Shown: positions 11,875 through 24,039 of the stretch, piece after piece
Layout: each line of letters starts with the position of its first letter
Numbering within the stretch: position 1 is the stretch's first letter
Assembly (NCBI GenBank): GCA_963921825.1
Contig: OY997588.1
Coordinates: 65,988,617 to 66,052,616 of the forward strand
Reading direction: 5' to 3'
DNA: 64,000 bases
Source: Erodium maritimum
Lineage: Eukaryota; Streptophyta; Magnoliopsida; Geraniales; Geraniaceae
The notes under the pieces: generated by a model
The model's input: the letters and a program-made list of their open reading frames with translations, nothing else
Database searches by the model: none
What the model was told of the DNA's origin: nothing
Program-made: the position numbers and the translations under genes

Positions 11875-12600
11875 TCCATAAAGTCAGTAGCAGTATGATC
11901 GTATATGACCTTTCTTACCACATCAATGACATTCCCATCGAGCTCTCTTTAGGTCATCCTCATGTAAAGATCCACATCGTGCACTAGAATATTGTTGATA
12001 TTGTTTATCCTTTGAATGTTGTACAAGATGCCGATGAGGATGTTGTATGGGATGTTGGACAAGATGTCGTAAAAGATTCCTACGAGGATTTTGGACAGGA
12101 TGTCGTATAGGGTGCCAAGGATGAAGTTGATGAGCTTTGTGCATCTCGATAGTTGATGAAGTCTAATCAACTTTCTGTTTTCCTGCATGTGTGAACTGGT
12201 TGAGATCTTCTAAGGAACAAAAACAGTGTGAGAGGTTGAGGCTTCATGAGAATAACCTAGCTTGTTTATATTTTTTGTTGGTTTACAAATAGACAAAAGG
12301 AGTTCCAGCGTGTCTGAGCTTGAGTTCATCATTCTGACAGTCTTGGTGATTCGATCAATTTTCCCATTGAGCCTACTCACTTCTTGTTTGAGTGTGACAA
12401 TCATTTCAAGCAACTTTTCTTTATCTTCGGTCAGTGTCCGTATTTGATTGTTGTGTTTCTCTAGAATCTTAGACTACTCTACCCATTTGGTGAACAGGTT
12501 TTTATATGCATCATTCATAACTTCACCTGGTAATAACTCCGGAGAGTGGCTTTCATTGACAGCCTTACATGTTTCACTGGTTGGTATATCAATAGGAGTA
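11875..12600 (-). pseudogene. C-terminal remnant of SIRE gag
   Basis: The minus strand gives a coiled-coil-like stretch (LLEMIVTLKQEVSRLNGKID, about 12420-12350) followed by GYSHEASTSHTVFVP, typical of SIRE gag C-termini. Next is a tract of repeated LVQHP/HPIRHP-type residues (12144-11990), and then a CCHC zinc knuckle reading CH-stop-CGKKGHIRSYC at about 11930-11890. The stop (TGA, 11923-11925) sits inside the knuckle. Sequence upstream of 12600 no longer looks like gag. Confidence 0.65.
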
Positions 12601-13317
12601 ACATGACTAGTAAATGCAAGATAGTATTTCAATTACATATTATCCATCCTTTTATGAAATGGATGGTTTCTCAGAGTATTTAGGTTAAGAGTAGGATTCT
12701 ATTTGATTTCCTATTTATTAACCAATCTACCGGCTTTGTGTTTTACTTTATGCTACCTTGTCTTCATAAGCGTGTTTAAATACGTGATCTCCCTCCATTT
12801 TGTTCCAATTTTATTCCTATAATTTTATCCATAATTCACACCGCCTATTTTTTTAAATGGGTTCTCAAGAGAAATCGCATTAAAAACGATCATAGTTTTT
12901 TTGTTTTTTTCAAGTTCACACCGTATACTAAGAAGTTTTGTTTACCACACTTACCGGGTTTTTTTGGCTACACAGTCAATGTTATAATTATAAAGTGATT
13001 GGAAGGACATGTCTTTATGTTCTTTAATCCTTTCCGAACTCGCCAAACTTTTTAGTATTTTTCGTGAGAGGAGAAATAAGCTAGAAACACTTCTTATTCT
13101 AAAAAGTATGAGAACTCATTCTACACTCCTAAGATCCAATATTCACCATAATGACTAATAAGTACCAACTAATCACGCATAGCCATTGAAATCAATTTCC
13201 ATGCCAATGTAGTTACCTAATGCACGTACATCAAACTATCACATATACTCCATCATTATATCCTTGCACATCAGGTTCAGAGTTTACAAAATATATGAAC
13301 AAAAACAAGCCCACGTG
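12601..13317. other. Non-coding gap downstream of the HDC1-like gene
   Basis: This AT-rich stretch has no credible coding region. Its right part presumably contains the 3' UTR of the minus-strand HDC1-like gene, whose stop codon ends at 13318. No polyadenylation site was assigned. Confidence 0.5.
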
Positions 13318-16300
13318 CTAATTTGGAGGCAAGAAATGCACCCTTGCAAGCACATATTCTTTTCCAGCAATCCAAACACCAGTTTGTGACCATTGCACAT
13401 CCTCCCAATCTATGTTTTCCTCCAACACCTGCTCAATCATGTTTTTTTCAGTCAAATCTATTTTCAAAATCCACATTAATATTTATTTGTTGGGTTAATT
13501 GTCAAAAAGTGCACTGAAGTTTTATCCACAAATGAAAACACACCTAAAGTTTTGTCTACCAACTTCCGTTAGAAAAACGCAACAGGAATGTCCAGAATGA
13601 ATGGTTTGGGTAGTTCTTCGCGGATTCATTAGATTTGTGGGCAATTCATAATGCATTAGGTAGTTGTGTGGGCAATACTGTAGGGTAGTTTTTGACAATT
13701 AACTTGTTACATTTTTCTAATGGAAGTCGGTGGACAAAACTTTAGTGCACCTTAAAAGCGTGGACAAAACTTTAGGTGTGTTTTCGTTTGTGGACAAAAG
13801 TTTAGTGCACTTTTTGACAATTAACCCTTATTTGTTTGCAGCAACTGAGAATGAAAAATGCAGAAATAGACCTCCACGTATTCCTGGGGCAGTGGTACCC
13901 CGACCGAACGCATCACCTTCTGGGGAAGGGGCTTCTTACAGCGAGACCACCTGAACACGTCGATCGTAATGTTGTCACCTTCACCGTTCGTGGGAGGCTC
14001 TGTTTCGTGCACTTGAGATGCTGACGTGGCTTTGACCACCTTCTCTCCAGTAAAACAGAGCTCATACCTACCCCGAAATATCAGAAAACAAATGTGTGCA
14101 GATAAGATGGAACGTTCCCACTCAGCACCAACACATTTACATGAAAATGTTGGAAGCCGTTTCCAGCCAATTACATAGTGAATAGAAGAATGTGTACATG
14201 ATAAACTGTAGGGAAACCACCAAATATGCACCATATTTTGACCTTTTTTAGCAGAAAGGTGTTTTGCTCACCTTTTTTTCAAAACATGTTTCTGCTAAAA
14301 AGGTCGTTCGAGAGTGCGTATTTGGGGTTACCCTAAACTATTTATGGGTTTGAACCAAGTGGGAACATAGAGTAGATCAAGTAGCCCAATTTTAAATTCC
14401 ATCATGCATACTGATTCAAAATGCAGATTAACTTTCCTAACTATACTGTTTGCTATCTACCAGATACTTCATCCTCATTACACTTGGCCTTAACCACAAG
14501 CAAAATAAAAAATCATACCTGCATGAATGTGTTTCTAAGTATAGAACTTCTCCTTTCTTCAACCGAGCAGAAGTGTACAGTGGTTTTTTCAGACCCTTGT
14601 CAGCAACAATGCTTATGCTGTACTTAGTCCTAAAGCAAATTGCAAGCATGGAAATGTAATGAGTGCATCGATAGTTGCAGTTTTCAGGGGAAGGGTAATG
14701 AAATGTTCTTGGTAGCAGCTTATAGACAAAACGAGGAGTTGACATTTATAACAGTTTCCAGCAGAATCTAAGTATAAGCAAGCAGACCCTTTTCAATAGA
14801 CACCTATTCAGAAGAAAAAACAAGTGTAGGTAAAGGAAGAAGAACATACCATGGCTCGTTGCAGAGATTGTACTGTATGGTTACTTCTCGTATAAATTTT
14901 TGCTGTCGCAATGCATTCTAAAGAGGGGGATATGTCAAGAATCAATAGAAGTGAACAAGTGGATACAATAAGGAAGAGAGAAGAGAAACGAAATTCTCCA
15001 GAAGCTATGATGATTTAGCCAAAACAATCAGCAAACATGAATCCCCATTCAACACATACTGAAAAGTTGAAGGGGACAAATAGCTGTTCAGCTCATCATA
15101 TGTCTATGACTAGATTACAACTCCTCAGACATGGTATCTATTCATGGCTAAGTACATAACAAATGTTCATGACTACGTACCACAAACGTTAAGGACTACC
15201 TACACTTATTTTTTAGGGTTAATTTCATCTCACTACACTAAAAACTCTTGATTTTCATCTCACTACCCTAACTATTTTTTTTGGCACCTCACCACCCTAG
15301 AATGCATTTTTTTTCACTTTCATACCCGCCGTCAATTTTCCATCCATTTTTGGATGGAAAATGGTCATGTACGATGCACATGACCCAGCTTTTTTCTAAA
15401 AATGCCTAAACTACCCTTTACCTCCCTCTCTTACCCACTTCATTTTCATTAGAACAATAAACAACCTGACAACAGAAAAGGGTTGTTTAGGGTTTTAATG
15501 AAAATGAAGTGGGTAAGAGAGGGATGTAAAGGGTAGTTTCGGTATTTTTTAGAAAAAGTAGTGTCACGTGACCATTTTCCGGGCAAAAATGGATGGAAAA
15601 TTGACGGTAGGTATGAAAGTGAAAAAAAAATGCATTCTAGGGTAGTGAGGTGCCACAAAAAAATAGTTAGGGTAGTGAGATGCCACATAAAATAGTTAGG
15701 GTAGTGAGATGAAATCAAGAAATTTTAGGGTAGTGAGATGAAATTAACCCTATTTTTTAATTCAAAAAAATCTTTCTCTACTACCCTACACAATTGAACC
15801 ATATTTCCACATATTCCATAACGCTTGTCTTGCTTACAAACCAAATCTCAAATCCAAAAAAGAAGAATGATGTCAGTTTATTTTTTCCCAATACGAACAA
15901 GCCAAAGGGGGGGAGAAGAACACAATGCATACTGAGAAAGGACAAATTGGCAAAAGAAAATAAAAAGATAAGAATGCAAGCGAAAAGATCAGTTTACTAA
16001 AAAGATGCCAGGTAATACCGAAGCTGCAGCCCTTGTAGTCATAGTCCGTTCAACAGCTACAGGAGCCAGAGTCGGCTCCGCTGCAGATGTATGGGTAAGA
16101 CAAGGTTCAAGATCGATAGCCCCGCCTCCTTTCTGAAATAATAATCATAATGATGATGATTATACAAACTGATAGAAAGGAGCAACTAACAACATCACAT
16201 TGATAGTAATTCCTTGACTTTGTGGATCTGATCGCGGAATTTGACCACATAAATACAGATGTCCAAGTTTAACAAGAGCATCAGAAAAATTGAAAGCTCA

Positions 16301-19300
16301 AACAAGCATGAAGAGCAAGGGATGGAAAGTATAGACACGAAATAATCACCTTCACAATGCAGCAACGCTCAACACGATAACTACAACCAATAGCAGCTCC
16401 CCAGGCACGAGAACGAACATTGTTTCTCAGAGTGGAAATGTAACCTAACACAAAGACCAGCAGATGAGAAAACTGAATACTATTACAAAAAGATAAGAAA
16501 ACCATCACCCATAATGTAACCAAACTGCATGAATTATCCAAGTACTGCTGGTTCAGGTCACCCACACATGTTTGGGTCAGGCAAAATAGGACTAACTCAC
16601 ACCCGATCTGAGATACATACTGATTAGATGTGGGTGACCCAGAGCGGGTTTGGTTCAAATGCTGGTTGCCCCAAATCCCAAAGTCCTTTACTCAAAGCCG
16701 AGTGAAAGGCAAGGAGGCGCGCATATGATGCTGAATCTTGTGGAGATATGGGACAAAATGCTTAATTCGTTGATAGTTTGATAATTAGTACAATGAAAGA
16801 CCCCTTTATACTACGGTTGTCCTATACTAAATAGGAAATGGACTAAACAATGAAAACGAACTAGTAATGGGAAATAAACCTGAAAAGACAAGATGCCATT
16901 GAATATGAACTTACAATCTTGGGGGGGTAGCACTCTAATGGTAGCACGTAGCTCGTGGATAGCTGAAGGGGGAGGGGAAGCTGTGGGGCGGCAATAACCT
17001 GTGTGCATGAGAACTGGAAGACAATTGAAGCATCAATACCAATTGTTCCCATAACATCGAGGTTGCATTTGAATATATTTGTAAGGGAATGGGAATCACT
17101 TCTTTGAGAGCAATTTAGGGACTATAAACTATTATTACTATCATTTTATAACCTATTCTTTTATTTCCAATAAATAAAATTAGAGCACCACAGGTGAATG
17201 GGAATGAAGATAAGTATGCCTAGTTTCCAATCAAACATTAATGAGGGTTGATTCTCATCCCCATAAAAAAAACAGTACAAATACAACCTTAATTCTTATT
17301 ACTGTAAGGACCCAACACAAACTTAATGCTTCAGTGATACAACATACCAGCTACAAGATCAGAGTCATCTGTGTATATATCTGTCCCCCATAACTGACCA
17401 CCTCTAACCTGCACATAGTTAACTCAAATAACTAACATAAGAATACAAAATAAGCTGCTAGCCCTATGTTCTATTGAGCCAAGTTAACAATGTGATTTAG
17501 TTGAAAAAGTTGAAATGTTCTACCAAATATGCTGTCTACCTAGTTAGTAGCAAAGCATGCATTACTCTTCATGAACAGAAGCTTAAAAAGAAATATTGTA
17601 TACACTGGGAATGGTTTTGTTATATTCCCTAATGAAGAGCATATTATCACTCCAGAGGACAGTGCAGTGCACGACCAGAGGTGGGTCATTATGTATGCAG
17701 CATTCCCCTACTTTTGCAGAAAGACTGCTAGCCGCATTGCACCCATAAATTATGTTCTTTAGAAAGATACATAATTATAATAAAGATTTAAAATAAAGCT
17801 CACAATTTTGACGGGAGAAGAATCTCACAATCAATAAGTTAACCAATACTCTATGTAGCATGATAAAAATTAGCAAACAAGTTTTATCAGTTTCATCTAG
17901 TAATAAAATGTTGGTCGTACTTGGCGATTTGTAGCAGTAACATGCTCAGCTGGTATATGAATTTCAAGGGTAGGACCACCTTGAGAACTTTCACCATTTT
18001 TATCAGCTTGAGACGGGTCATATTCTTTCCACAACTTTATCAATTCTTGCATGCATTCACCAACCTTGTACACAACAGAGGATACTTCTGCTTTACCTGA
18101 ATCAACAGAAACTTAAGACACGATGCACCAAGCTTACATTATCACTGACCTGAGATCAGTAATTCATGAGAGCACATGGATAATACTTAACATGCTTTTA
18201 GAGACTTGTGGCATCATTACATACAGAGGCCAACTATCAAATGGGACAAAATAAAAATATATATTTTGATAACAAAAAGGGGGATAGACCTGGCATTTGG
18301 TTGCATGCTTTACCATGGAAAACACCCATACAACTCAACTTTGGAAAGCCATAACTCCTGACTAGTAGGAGTAGACTATACAGATCCACTTTTTGGAGGT
18401 TAAGATTTCAATGCTGTCATCGTGACTCAAACCCTGGGTACCAGGCCACAAGCTCAAACACTTAACCACTTGGACTAGCAAGCTTTGGTACAAAACAATT
18501 TTTTCAATAACCCCTTTAGTAATATTAACCATTAAATTCTTAATCTAAACACACTTCACAAACTCTGCTCGATCATTTCAGCTATCCACATTGCCCTAAC
18601 ATACCCTTCAAATGGATTGGATCTCAATCACGTGTTGAAGCGGCAAACCTATATCATTATAACGAAGGCCAAATAGAGGTTGACTACTGGTTAAAAGAAG
18701 AAGAAAAAATCTTCCAGGTCAATAGGATGCAGGACAACATCTTACCTTGAGACCTGCAGAAGAAAGAAAGCAATGATTAGATGTGCAAGAAGGAAGAGCA
18801 CAATTAAGCAAATAACCATATGTAATATATGTACATCAAGCATAATCTAGATATCTAACTAATGACAATTTATCAAGGAGTACAGAATCAATGATATCTA
18901 ACTAATGACAATTAATCAAGGAGTAATGTACCAATGATGACAATTGGACCAACAGCATGATAATTAATTTACCATATCCTGCTAAATGGCTTACTGATAA
19001 TTCACAAACTCTACAAAAATAATTACTGAGAAGGAAACAAAAGATATTGGAGAAAGAACAAAGGAAGGTGCCTTAATCCAGTAAGGTCTTTGGTGGCAAC
19101 AAAGCATTTATTTTTAAAGCTAAAGATGTGGGTATCAAAATATCCAAAGGGTGTGGAAAATAAAAATCTGTGCTACCAAATTTAGATCTGTCAAAGAATG
19201 CAGATAAATATGTTGAGTAAATTATTGTTCAAGAGCTAAAATGGTTGGGTTTGAGAGTAAAAACAGATACAAAAGTGTGCCCAAAGAATCCCTCCAGCAG

Positions 19301-21162
19301 TTAAATTGAGCACAAAGGGGAAGCAGGTTCAGTTACACAACTTTTGGAATATAAAGGATGATTGAACCAAATAAAGCAGAAGCTGCATCCCAGAGCATTC
19401 TAAATTTTCATGAGTTTTAAGATTTCAATACATCATAAATGAAAATTATTGTAGAGATCCAATGGTGACTCTAAAGTTGTACCATTTGTAAAATAGATGG
19501 AAGAAAAGTTCATGGTCTTAGGATGCAGTTTAATCGACTAAAATATGTACTCAATTTTAATGGTCTATTTTCGATATACAGTTTCTTCTAGTCTTCAACG
19601 GAAACAAAGGTATCTAGTGTTAAGAAAAATGTATAGAAAGGAAAAAGGACCAGTGAACAGAAAGATTCACATGCTTCAAGCTTTTTATCTCAAGAATATG
19701 CATGAAGATGGTACTAGACTCTTGACATACAGAACCTCACAAGATTGACTCATAATATATGGCCTAAGCTCACAGAATAACCAGCAAGCAGGTAAAATGG
19801 CAATTAGAATAGTTGTGTGTGTTGACTGTTGAGAGAGACTCACCCTTCATTGTCCTGAGCACGAGACCTGAATCGAGGTTCGCGATTCATCCCTTGGGGG
19901 CTGCCTCTTGGGCGAAGCATCCTCTTACGCTGCTGAACTCCATGGTTAAAATTTTCTCTTTCCCTTTCCATGCCCCCTTCACCGTCCACACAACCATCCT
20001 CTGATTCTTTGTCATAGAATTTAGAACGCTTTTCAGATTTATCTCCTTCTACATCAGCATCTCTTTCTTTTCTCCTTTCTTTCGCTTCTCTATCGATATT
20101 TTTTATCCCATCATACTCTTTTTGTCTTTTTAGCTCCATTGTGGGAGTTTCTTGCTCTGGCACTCTGGTAGATATATCCCCAGATTCCTTGTCACCATTA
20201 AAACCTTCTTTCTCTGCTCCGTTCCATAACTCTCTCTTCACATAATCCTTTTCCCTTTCTTTAAGTCTTTCTTTTTCTTTAGAGGTTTCCTTTTTCTCCC
20301 TTTCCCACCTATCTGCTTCTCTATCTTCCCTTGCTAATTCCTTAAATTCACTATTGCTATTACCTACTTGAATGCTTCTACGGTCAGTTCTGTCCTTCTC
20401 TCTCTCTACCCAATCCCGATGCTTGACATCCTTCCGTTTTCTATCCTTTTCCTTAGATTTGTCATCACCCTTTGTCTCAACTTTGTTCTCACCAACAGTC
20501 TCATGTGCTTCTGTGTAGTCCCTCTCTTCAGTAGCTGAGCTTTCCTTTGCAACTTCAGCTGGAACTTGCAAATTACTGCGCGGAATGTGCCAAGACTCTG
20601 ATGCTTCAGAATATCGTTTCCCCCTATGGATCTCTTTCGGCTCTTTCCAATTCAAATGACTACTAGCTGCACCATAACCATCCTTTTCTACCTTTAACTC
20701 ACCCTTTGAATCATTATATGTATCTCTATCATATTTCATTTCTTTACCGTCATCCCCTCTACTTTCATATCTAATGTCTTTTTCACCTTTTGCAATTTGA
20801 GAATCTCTCTTCGCTTCACCATGGAACTCCTTCGTCTCAGCCTTGGTGTCTCGGTTCTCAACCCTGAGATCCCTACTGTCTTTGGAATCCCTAGATTCCA
20901 GTCTGTTCTCAGAAGAGGCAGAATGATCTAAATGCAAGTCGCTTGAAGATGATGGCATTCGGTACATTGTATGAAGAGGGGATCTTTTGTCCGGGTCACG
21001 AGATTCAGTTTTGGGAATTTTTGCAACCCGTGCTTCCTGACCCGCCTCATAAGGGGAATGGTACTCATTTGAAACAACAGCTGCCAGTTTGGGATATACA
21101 CCCAAATCTTCATGTGGGTACTTTGGGTTCTCTTCATGCGATCTCTTAGGGGCACCACTCAT
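13318..21162 (-). CDS. HDC1: HDC1-like histone deacetylation complex subunit (Rxt3-like)
   Basis: Predicted 785 aa from 11 coding exons, read in this order: 21162-19844, 18753-18746, 18096-17921, 17408-17348, 17013-16915, 16444-16350, 16132-16019, 14917-14850, 14629-14519, 14067-13872, 13428-13318 (stop TAG). Every intron is GT-AG and all phases agree. Exon 1 encodes a long, charged, disordered N-terminus starting MSGAPKRSHEE and rich in Lys/Glu/Arg/Asp. The remaining exons encode the conserved Rxt3-like part (VVYKVGECMQELIKLWKEY, GQLWGTDIYTDDSDLV, RSRAWGAAIGCS, ADKGLKKPLYTSARLKKGEV, VQWSQTGVWIAGKEY). In Arabidopsis HDC1 is a nuclear scaffold of HDA6/HDA19 deacetylase complexes affecting growth, stress and flowering. 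The predicted protein is shorter than my recollection of the Arabidopsis one (about 900 aa). No disabling mutation was seen. The last intron has a non-consensus donor (GTCTAT). Confidence 0.9.
13492..13827. mobile_element. MULE-type MITE in the last HDC1 intron
   Basis: The 336-bp element has long terminal inverted repeats beginning GGGTTAATTGTCAAAAAGTG and a perfect 9-bp target duplication TTATTTGTT (13483-13491 and 13828-13836), the length expected for Mutator-like elements. Arms contain repeated AAAGTTTTGTCCAC phrases. Related copies occur at 24169-24531 and about 27673-28030. It makes up most of the 443-bp intron. Confidence 0.9.
14215..14335. repeat. Short foldback repeat in an HDC1 intron
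   Basis: ATTTTGACCTTTTTTAGCAG (from 14234) pairs with CTGCTAAAAAGGTC (14292-14305), and outer segments CCAAATATGCAC and GTGCGTATTTGG also pair with few mismatches. It is a small MITE-like hairpin of about 115 bp with no recognised TSD. Confidence 0.65.
15216..15750. mobile_element. 535-bp long-TIR MITE with 9-bp TSD in HDC1 intron
   Basis: The left end GGGTTAATTTCATCTCACTA is mirrored at the right end, and inverted similarity extends about 230 bp into each arm around a centre near 15470. The 9-bp duplication TATTTTTTA is perfect (15207-15215 and 15751-15759), indicating a Mutator-type element. It lies in the intron between 16019 and 14917. A decayed relative of the right arm appears near 22590-22705. 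Confidence 0.9.
18275..18497 (-). mobile_element. tRNA-derived SINE-like element
   Basis: On the minus strand a box A-like TAGTCCAAGTGGTTA (about 18476-18462) is followed about 45 nt later by a box B-like GGTTTGAGTCACG (about 18436-18424), with non-coding sequence to about 18275. This is the RNA polymerase III promoter layout of tRNA-derived SINEs. No flanking duplication was fixed. It lies in the HDC1 intron 18745-18097. Confidence 0.5.
18746..18753 (-). other. HDC1: 8-nt microexon of the HDC1-like gene
   Basis: The minus strand reads TTCTTCTGCAG, then GTCTCAAG, then GTAAG: a good acceptor, 8 nt and a good donor. Exon 1 ends two bases into a codon and the next exon starts two bases before a codon boundary. 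Only with these 8 nt does the frame join as Gly-Ser-Gln-Gly-Lys and run into the conserved VVYKVGEC segment. This is inferred from phase and splice sites. Confidence 0.75.
18850..18935. repeat. 43-bp tandem duplication in HDC1 intron 1
   Basis: The unit starting GATATCTAACTAATGACAAT occurs at 18850 and again at 18893 with few differences. It lies about 100 nt upstream (transcript sense) of the 8-nt microexon. Confidence 0.75.
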
Positions 21163-21915
21163 TGTAAAGCTCCAGTCAAATTATACAGCACACAACAACT
21201 TGGCAGTCCAGAAACAAATTCAAATGAGTTTGAAAGTGATTACATATAAAAAGAGAGGTTTAGAATTAGAAAGCTTCCAAATACATTGATACTTTTATCA
21301 TTCAAGATTAGGAAGGAAGCAAAAAAATGAAATATTCAGAAAATGGGGAAAATACTGGAACTGAAGAGAAAGGATTCTCCACTGAATTGCCCTAATTCAA
21401 AGCTTGAACTACCATTCGACTAAACTAAGGCATCAATTTATGAAATTTCAATTCCAATTATCAGCTCAGTGTTCATCATTTCATAATTTCCTGATTCACA
21501 ATTCAGACATTCAAAATAAATTCATGAAAAAAAATCTACCAAAATTTCTACACAGAAGTTCAGATCTTCAAAAACGAAAGTAAACAGAAAATCATTTACC
21601 TAAGCGCTGGAAAATCTCTCCTTCTGCAACTCTGGCTCTGTATTTCCTTCAATGTAATGCACGACGAAACATTATACATGGAATTCGAAGCAGCAGAAAG
21701 AGAAGATGAAGAAGAAGGACGAAGAAGAAAAAAATGGAGGTATCGAAATTGGGCTGTTTGGTAATTGTAACATATTCGAAGCTGGTGTTTGGGTTCTCGC
21801 ACCGTTGGATTTTGATTAGTCGAATCTGACGGTGATAAGGAAGGGGGCGTGAGAACGACAATAACCGTGAGATACTGAGATCCATTTATCGTTTGGACTC
21901 TCCTAATTTTCAATT
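21163..21915 (-). promoter_or_regulatory. Probable 5' UTR with intron, and promoter side of HDC1-like gene
   Basis: A donor-like CAGCGCTTAG|GTAAAT lies at about 21600 and an acceptor-like TGACTGGAG lies just before the ATG at 21162. A 5'-UTR intron of roughly 430 bp is therefore likely. The leader upstream holds CT-rich stretches on the minus strand (about 21655-21735). No TATA box or transcription start could be fixed. Confidence 0.45.
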
Positions 21916-21939
21916 GACGTATAATGGGCTTTTATCTGT

Positions 21940-23129
21940 ACCTTGGGGCATTGGGCTAATTCAATAAGGAATTTAGGGATATTGGCCCGTTGGTGAAACA
22001 CATGGCCCAAACCAAAACACTTGACACACTTTTCTCAAAAGGTGAGGCTCCGTTTAGGGATTGCAACGGACCCGACCTGCCCGACCCGAAAAAATCGGGT
22101 CGGATCGGGTATTTTCACAAACGAACCGGGCCGGGTTAATTTGACCGGACTTTAAACAGGTGGTGGCGGCTGAGAAGAATTAGAAGCTTAAAAATGCTAG
22201 AGGTTAATGCATGTCTGTTACGTCTGTATGACTCGATATAGTATTCTTATTGGAAAATGCAATACTGTCAGTTCATATCTTCTTTGGAACAAAATGATAC
22301 ATGTAAATTTTGTCATTGTATAGTTGTTATCACCTAGTATCAGGGGAAATGGTAAAATTGATTTTTTAAAAATAAAATATGACTCTTTAAAATAAAACTG
22401 ATTTTTTTTAAAATAACATAATATTTTATAAAATAAAACATATTTTTAAAAGTAAAAAATTATTTTTAAAAAAATAAATAAAATTTAATTTTATAAAATA
22501 AATAAATAAAATTGAAAATCAATGACATTTTTGAAAATTTGATTGTCAGTGAGGTGTGTTATGGACTTTTTAAGTGTCTTGAACAGAAAAATGGATGGGA
22601 TTTAACGTTGGTATTAAAATGATATAAATGAAATTTTAGGGTAGCAAGGTGAAAATAAATTCTAGTGGAAATAGAATCCGAAACCTATAGAGCAATGTAA
22701 TGGAATTAACCTTTTTTTTCAAGATATTGTTTTCTGTTGTGTCCGTCAAAAACACGTCAACCGTCCATAATACTCTTTACTAACGTTTATTTCCGAGCCA
22801 AATTCAAACTTGATAAACTCACAAGAAATATTAAATATATATGAGAACAAAATGAATCGAACCCGAACTTGAATATTTATTTCCAAGCCAAATTCGAACT
22901 CAATTGTACAAGCTTGTTCGAGGCCGTGCAATCTCTTTTCACGCCGAATCAATAAAATACAAAGCCTCACTTCGATTCCAGATCAAATCATTCAAGCCTT
23001 GAGCAGACTACCACCACACAACAACAAATTCTGTATAGTTTTGTTACATGGAATTTTCATATGATCACAAAGAAAACTTTATATGGGAACTTTAGTATCT
23101 TGTTCCTCTCCTTTCTGCTGGTGAGAACA
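21940..23129. other. Spacer between HDC1-like and Smr genes
   Basis: No gene was found. At 22034-22150 a TAGGGATTGCAACGGACCCG-like end with repeated CCCGACC/GGGTCGG phrases looks like one end of a decayed hAT-type element. At 22370-22520 there is a run of AT-rich AAAATAA motifs. Near 22590-22705 part of the 15216-type MITE is recognisable in degraded form. Confidence 0.45.
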
Positions 23130-23275
23130 TTATCTCTGGCGGAATTTAGGCCTAACTGTGATTATCCCTGGCCTTGTCTCGTCAAAATGATATCTAGAAA
23201 ACGGAATCAGTAGTCACGTTATCAGAAAAGGGGGCAATAATTGCAACAGTAAACCGATGATTCATTGCAAAAACC

Positions 23276-23645
23276 TACACTAAGGTATTCATTTTTTGCA
23301 ACTTGTAGTCCTCTTCTTTGATTTGTCTTATTTTTGCACTTTGTATAAATTGGTATAAAATGGCGATTTTAACATTGGAATTTAAAATTTAAACAAATGA
23401 AAGAACAAAAATAATCCAATTTTTCATATCCCGTAAATTTCTTACTCTTTGTATGGTACAAAGGGTACGAAAATTAAATGAAAATTTTGGATTTTTTTTT
23501 TTACTAGTAATTTTTTAAATATAAACTATAAGGGTAAAATCGTCATTTTTATACAAATCACAACAAAAAGACAAGTTCATGGGTATTTTTTTTGCAATTA
23601 TCAAAGAGGGATATAAGTTTCAAAAAGTGAATACCTACATATAGT
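23276..23645. mobile_element. AT-rich MITE in the last Smr intron
   Basis: The arm starting CTACACTAAGGTATTCATTT is mirrored by one ending AAAGTGAATACCTACATATAGT. Inside the arms, CTTTGAT and AAGGGTAAAATCGTCATTTT phrases also recur in the copy at 24040-24747. No clear TSD was defined. Size is about 370 bp. Confidence 0.65.
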
Positions 23646-24039
23646 GAGACAGTTCACCTATTTTCATTTAGAAAACCTCTTATAGCTATTGGAAGTGCGG
23701 CTTGTCCCTGGCTATGATTACCTACACCTGCATAAGTATCAAGTAGACTGGTTTTACTGCCATAATCACGACTGGGTTAGCTAATTATCACATAAATCTA
23801 AGCTAGATTCAATACGATTATACAAACGAGTTTCTTTCACCATCTATGTTGCTCAAAAATCAATTTACAATGCGTTGACCTCGTACAATTCATTTCCTCA
23901 AGAAACATCAAGTCAAACTAAGGTCCAATCCAACAGGATTGCCTTTATCACCAGATCCTAACCGCATCTAGGCAATGATAAAGCTATATTTAATTTATAT
24001 AAGTATTTGATTGAGTTCACAAACAAATAAGGGATAACC

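Larger units (their letters stand above)
7343..12600 (-). mobile_element. Degenerate SIRE/Maximus-lineage copia retrotransposon
   Basis: Minus-strand order is gag fragment, zinc knuckle, protease/integrase, reverse transcriptase, RNase H and then a third ORF in the envelope position, the layout typical of SIRE elements. Wording such as GKRYILVCVDDFSRYTWVDF in integrase and LADIFTKALGVARFEKL in RNase H is SIRE-like. The N-terminal part of gag and both LTRs were not found, and coding is broken by many stops, frameshifts and an internal deletion in RT. The outer boundaries are only approximate because no TSD could be recognised. Confidence 0.75.
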
